From: Spirodela intermedia
Taxonomy: Eukaryota; Streptophyta; Magnoliopsida; Alismatales; Araceae
DNA: 64,000 nucleotides
Assembly (NCBI GenBank): GCA_902729315.2
Contig: LR746269.1
Coordinates: forward strand, 5,053,501-5,117,500
Direction: 5' to 3'
The position numbers were made by a program, and so were the translations under genes. Below the pieces are notes generated by a model, which did no database searches, was not told the origin of the DNA, and saw nothing but the letters and a program-made list of their open reading frames with translations. This document shows, one piece after another, positions 60,437 through 64,000 of the stretch. How positions within the stretch are numbered: position 1 is the stretch's first letter; the number at the start of each line of letters is the position of its first letter.

Positions 60437-60689
60437 CAAATCCTTTTAATTTCGTTTTTCACGGAAATATTTTAAAGTTCCATTAACTTTATACCCTGAT
60501 TAATTTTTGAGGAGAACAGATACCGGCTAAATATCTTTCTTTTATCCTATTTCGGACTCAGACACAATTTTGAGAAGAAAAAAGGTGAAAATAAAATATT
60601 GCGAAAAGAAAAATCCTAAGCTGAAGAACTCTATGTTACTGCGTCATACATGAGGAAAACTGAGCGGATTCTCTCCACCTAGTGCTGCT

Positions 60690-60944
60690 TCAAGCGCCGG
60701 CACTGGTGCCCAGCAGAGAGTTGACCTCTCCAATTATGTTGACCGGCCTCCCGTCGAACATGGAAGACAACGTCCTCTCACAGAGAGTCTTGAGCTCTCT
60801 GGTCCTTGCGAGCGCTGCTTCCTGTTTCGGAGATGGAGACGTCAGAAGGCGAAGCTATCGGAATCAGACTGGTAGAGTAACATTCTTCGTCCTCTAGAAC
60901 ATATGGGCCTGGGAAAATGGGCGACCAAAGGACCTGCATCTTCG

Positions 60945-60996
<52 letters not shown>

Positions 60997-63814
60997 TCCC
61001 ACCGACTGATGCTCTGAAATGGTCAACTGTTCTTCATGTTTTGCGAGTTCTCAGAGTGCTATGGTTCTCATCTTCAATCCTATTGAATCTCATTATGGTT
61101 TCCTAATTAACAGGCTTTCCATTACTAAAGAAGCTAGACTTGAGGTAATGGTTTGGTCAACATTTTGGGATTGAAGCTAGCTTATACTATTTGTGGAGTG
61201 TAGTCAACCAAGAGGAAGCAGAAACCCTATAAATGTTGTGAGTCAACTTGCGAACTTACCTGTTTTGGCCAAGATGAAGTCAGCGCATTCTGAAGCTCCA
61301 TACGCCTAGCAGACAAATCGCTCAAGCTCTGTCTCAGTTTGACCTCGTGATGCTTCTTAGCCTCCAATGTGGATACCAATCTGTCCAGAAATCTGCAGTT
61401 CCAAAACGATGCAGGAAGCAGATGTAGAGGTTAGAACAGATGCAGGGGAAGCTTAAATTGCTCTAAATAGAAAAGAAGCTAGAACCTTTTGGAATTGAGG
61501 ATCATTATCAAGTCCCTAGTCCTCCGCTCTGCAAGCACTGAAATGGCCAAAGACACTCCAGAGAGCATCATCTCAATTGCATCAGAGGTGTATTGCTGCA
61601 GCACAAATGGCGCTACGGCCTGTACTTGATGCTGCAAAGAAGAAGTTTCTTCGCTCCTCATCTCCGCTAAACGCTGACTCAGAAAAGATTTTAACTGAAA
61701 AGCAAAGGCAGAGGAAGACAGAATTATATATACACAATCACCACAAGGATCTAATTTACCTGTAGAACTGTAATACAGGCAGCATAATGAGAAAAGAGGT
61801 TGGCCAGCGTGAAGGTAAAATAGATAGAATACCGTAATTGGTGATTTAATACTAAGGTTTAAATGGCATATATATATGTAAAGCTAAGAAATATATGAAA
61901 TAATGAATCAAATTTGAAGTCTGAATAGCATATCGTTTTCCCACATAATCTTCATTATTAGCTGAATAAATATGCTGTAGAATTACTTCCAGATGAGTAA
62001 GACAGGTAATTGTCACGTGATCTAGATGGAAGTTTAAAATGAATTAATGACATTAATCAGCGTATGAACTAGTAGCTTACCTCAAACAAATCATCCAGAA
62101 TCTTGTTCCTATATTCTGTATCCAGCAACTGACTTCTTTCTCCCTCCACAACCTGAGGCAGTTCCAACGCAGCTACATCACATAGCTGAGCTTCGGGAAG
62201 AACAGCATCTTCTAGAACATCTATTGGGGGATTTTCAATGCTGACATCCCAACATATTTCTGACTCTGAAGTTCCCACGACAAGGCTTTCTTCTGTGTTA
62301 TTCCCTCTTTCATAATCTTGCAGTTCCCTGCTTGAACTGATTATCTCATAGGAACCAAAGCCGTTTGCTGATTCGTCAGTCTGCCCGTTTGTAACATCCC
62401 AGTCGATTTGAGAAGCATCCACAGAAATGTTCCAGTCAATTCCGTCAGTAGTGTCAAGCCCATCTACTTGTGCCCCCTCACCGAGTGAAGAAGAATTCAA
62501 CTTTGCTGAATCCCTTAGAGAATTGATGACTTCAACTGAGACAGATACATTCAGATTAGGCGGCTTATCATAGAGGCACTTCAGGTTTGTGAGTACTTGA
62601 CTTGAACTTTTCTGCAACATCAGGTAGAAGAAAAATTAGAGGCAGAGCGACTATCCCAACAAATGGTAGATAATCATAGATATGAGATGACTCTTCAATA
62701 TGCAGCCATGTAAATAACTAAAAAAAAATGGAAAATCCAGTGATCGCTATGCCTACATCTTTTTCAGTATGTGCATCTCTAACAAAGTTTGAGTAATACT
62801 CCATCGCCTGCAACACTGAATGATCACCGAGGGCATCCAGTATCCTGCTAAATGTAGTAGGAAGTGATTTTGCCGTCTCAAGAAGTTCCAATCTTACATT
62901 TTCTCCCTGCAAAGGATCAAGGAAAGTTCCAGTTAGAATCTCCTAGCAACTAGTGACATGATCATTGGATCGCAGGATTACATTAAAATAAAGGGAAAAT
63001 AGACTGTGGAGGCTGGAACTCGAAAATTGAACTAGTCAAATAGCCTTGAATCCAACCTTCAATCCAAGCTCTCGACAAGATTCTGAATATTTAGCTGCGG
63101 ATAAAGCAGCATTCCTTTTGATCTCCGCCTCTTTTCGTTCAAGTTCAGCCAGTTGTTGCTGAGTCTTCTGTACCAGCTTTTTCTGGTAGGGTCTTCACCA
63201 TAAGATCTAGATATCATCAGTAAGCAACATCTAAACTAAAAAACACATACTCTTTGTGTGATCTGTAAACTGAGAAGGTTTACATTTCGTAGTTCACGTT
63301 CTGAGACATTATTTGAGCAGCCTCTCCAAGAAATATATGATCCTTCTCAAAAGCTCGCACAATGGACTCCCATTCACCCTGAATATCAGAAATTCGATGG
63401 TCAAACAAGATTTCAAATCAACAGAATTCTAGATTGACGAATTATGATTCACTAAAAGTTTTCCAAAAATTCAGTACACGAGATATTAACCTACAGCAGA
63501 CTATAAGCTTAGAGCTGTGATATATTCCTCCCTTTTTTTTTATAAACATTCAATCTACTTTTCCTTCATGGATATTTCTCGCATAACTCTCAGTTCCATG
63601 GGTTTCTCCATCTCATGATTTCTAGAAAATGTTTCAACGTTAATATAACCCATCACTTATTCAACAAACAATGATAAAACGTAGAAAGGAACGAGAGGAT
63701 AGAACATCATGAATCTTACAGCGGAACCTGAAAGCCGTCCAAAAATATTGCGGTTTTCAGTAGTTGAATTCAGAAGAATAGTATATATTTGTTTCGCTTC
63801 CACATATCCAATCA
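60690..63814 (-). CDS. C53: C53 / CDK5RAP3-like protein, C-terminal ~490 residues (partial)
   Basis: Eight exons on the minus strand, 63814-63720, 63378-63284, 63192-63057, 62906-62757, 62611-62081, 61694-61486, 61392-61260 and 60821-60690, total 1,481 nt. The first ~55 residues lie beyond the window edge (Arabidopsis C53 is about 550 residues). C53 is an ER-phagy receptor that works with the UFM1 ligase UFL1 and DDRGK1 when ribosomes stall at the ER. Signatures: [59 protein letters not shown], the disordered region with IDWN, IDWD and ICWD motifs, [14 protein letters not shown], and the end [16 protein letters not shown]. All visible introns are GT-AG. The last intron holds a long CT microsatellite. 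Confidence 0.93.
60946..60993. repeat. (CT)n microsatellite in the last C53 intron
   Basis: About 48 bp of CT repeats with one TTT interruption; on the transcribed strand of C53 it reads GA. Confidence 0.95.
62246..62440 (-). other. Three shuffled ATG8-interacting motifs of C53
   Basis: Coding positions 62,429-62,440 (IDWN), 62,396-62,407 (IDWD) and 62,246-62,257 (ICWD) lie in the acidic disordered region. In characterised C53 proteins, IDWD-type motifs bind ATG8 and UFM1. Here the first has Asn for the last Asp and the third Cys for Asp. Confidence 0.75.
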
Positions 63815-64000
63815 CTGCATTAAATGATTCAGGACATTAGAGAATGTTCAATTAAAGAAATCTACCAAACGACAATTCATAGCCATTCCGATCCTCCTAA
63901 GCTATGATTTGAAAACGCTAAATATCAGTAAAAGCCGATAAAAGGGGATTGTAGGAAGGGTGGGATATAAGATTCTTGAAACTATAAGAATCTACAAGTT
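63815..64000 (-). other. C53 intron at the window edge
   Basis: AT-rich sequence upstream of the first visible C53 exon, which begins with two bases completing a split codon. The missing N-terminal exons must lie beyond 64,000. Confidence 0.6.

Noticed and set aside
59808-60449. 213-codon plus-strand frame over the GPATCH11-like gene
   Set aside because: It is antisense to a recognised protein with G-patch motifs, and its translation resembles no family.
1-64000. tRNA genes or intact rRNA genes
   Set aside because: I saw no convincing cloverleaf or full-length rRNA; only the partial 5S-like segment. A tRNA scan could still find one I missed.

Overview
This is a 64 kb piece of nuclear DNA from a flowering plant. 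The genes carry spliceosomal introns (GT-AG, plus at least two GC-AG), the products are plant or plastid proteins, and the intergenic DNA is AT-rich with decayed retrotransposon sequence. Two genes (an MCTP and an IRKI/GIL1-family gene) have very GC-rich coding sequence next to AT-rich introns and spacers. That pattern is common in monocots, but I cannot fix the lineage.

Layout. 1-8,280 is AT-rich intergenic DNA with a badly decayed Ty3/gypsy reverse transcriptase on the minus strand, flanked by two LTR-like sequences in opposite orientation. 8,283-9,400 is an isolated GC-rich island that I cannot assign. Next comes an IRK-interacting-protein-like gene (9,921-12,193, +, 2 exons). A 28-exon FRIENDLY/clustered-mitochondria (CLU) gene fills 14,360-32,471 (+). 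An intronless MCTP gene (34,041-36,644, +) and a nine-exon TBCC-domain gene (37,322-47,373, +) follow. PSRP2, the plastid ribosome-associated RNA-binding protein, lies at 48,969-50,743 (+). Three genes are on the minus strand: OEP16-3/B14.7 (51,403-55,761, two coding exons around a 3.9 kb intron), a GPATCH11-like gene (58,028-60,287, 4 exons) and the C-terminal ~490 residues of C53/CDK5RAP3 (60,690-63,814), which runs off the right edge. I built the exon structures by hand from splice signals, reading phase and recalled family sequence. All coding sums close in frame.

The genes are ordinary housekeeping loci, several linked to organelles: mitochondrial clustering (CLU), plastid translation (PSRP2), an organelle membrane channel/complex I subunit (OEP16-3) and ER-phagy (C53). 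They do not form an operon or a dedicated pathway. Several promoters share TGGGCC/GGCCCA (site II) or AAACCCTA (telo-box) elements, as expected for such genes.

The most unusual features are structural: a 4-copy ~109-bp tandem repeat in PSRP2 that copies the exon-2 splice donor; two required GC-AG introns; an MCTP whose first C2 domain is cut to a stub and whose start codon overlaps the stop of an upstream ORF; a 5S-rRNA-derived sequence; a G-rich and 168-bp-periodic block in a TBCC-gene intron; and three IDWD-type shuffled ATG8-interacting motifs in C53. I found no convincing wholly new system.
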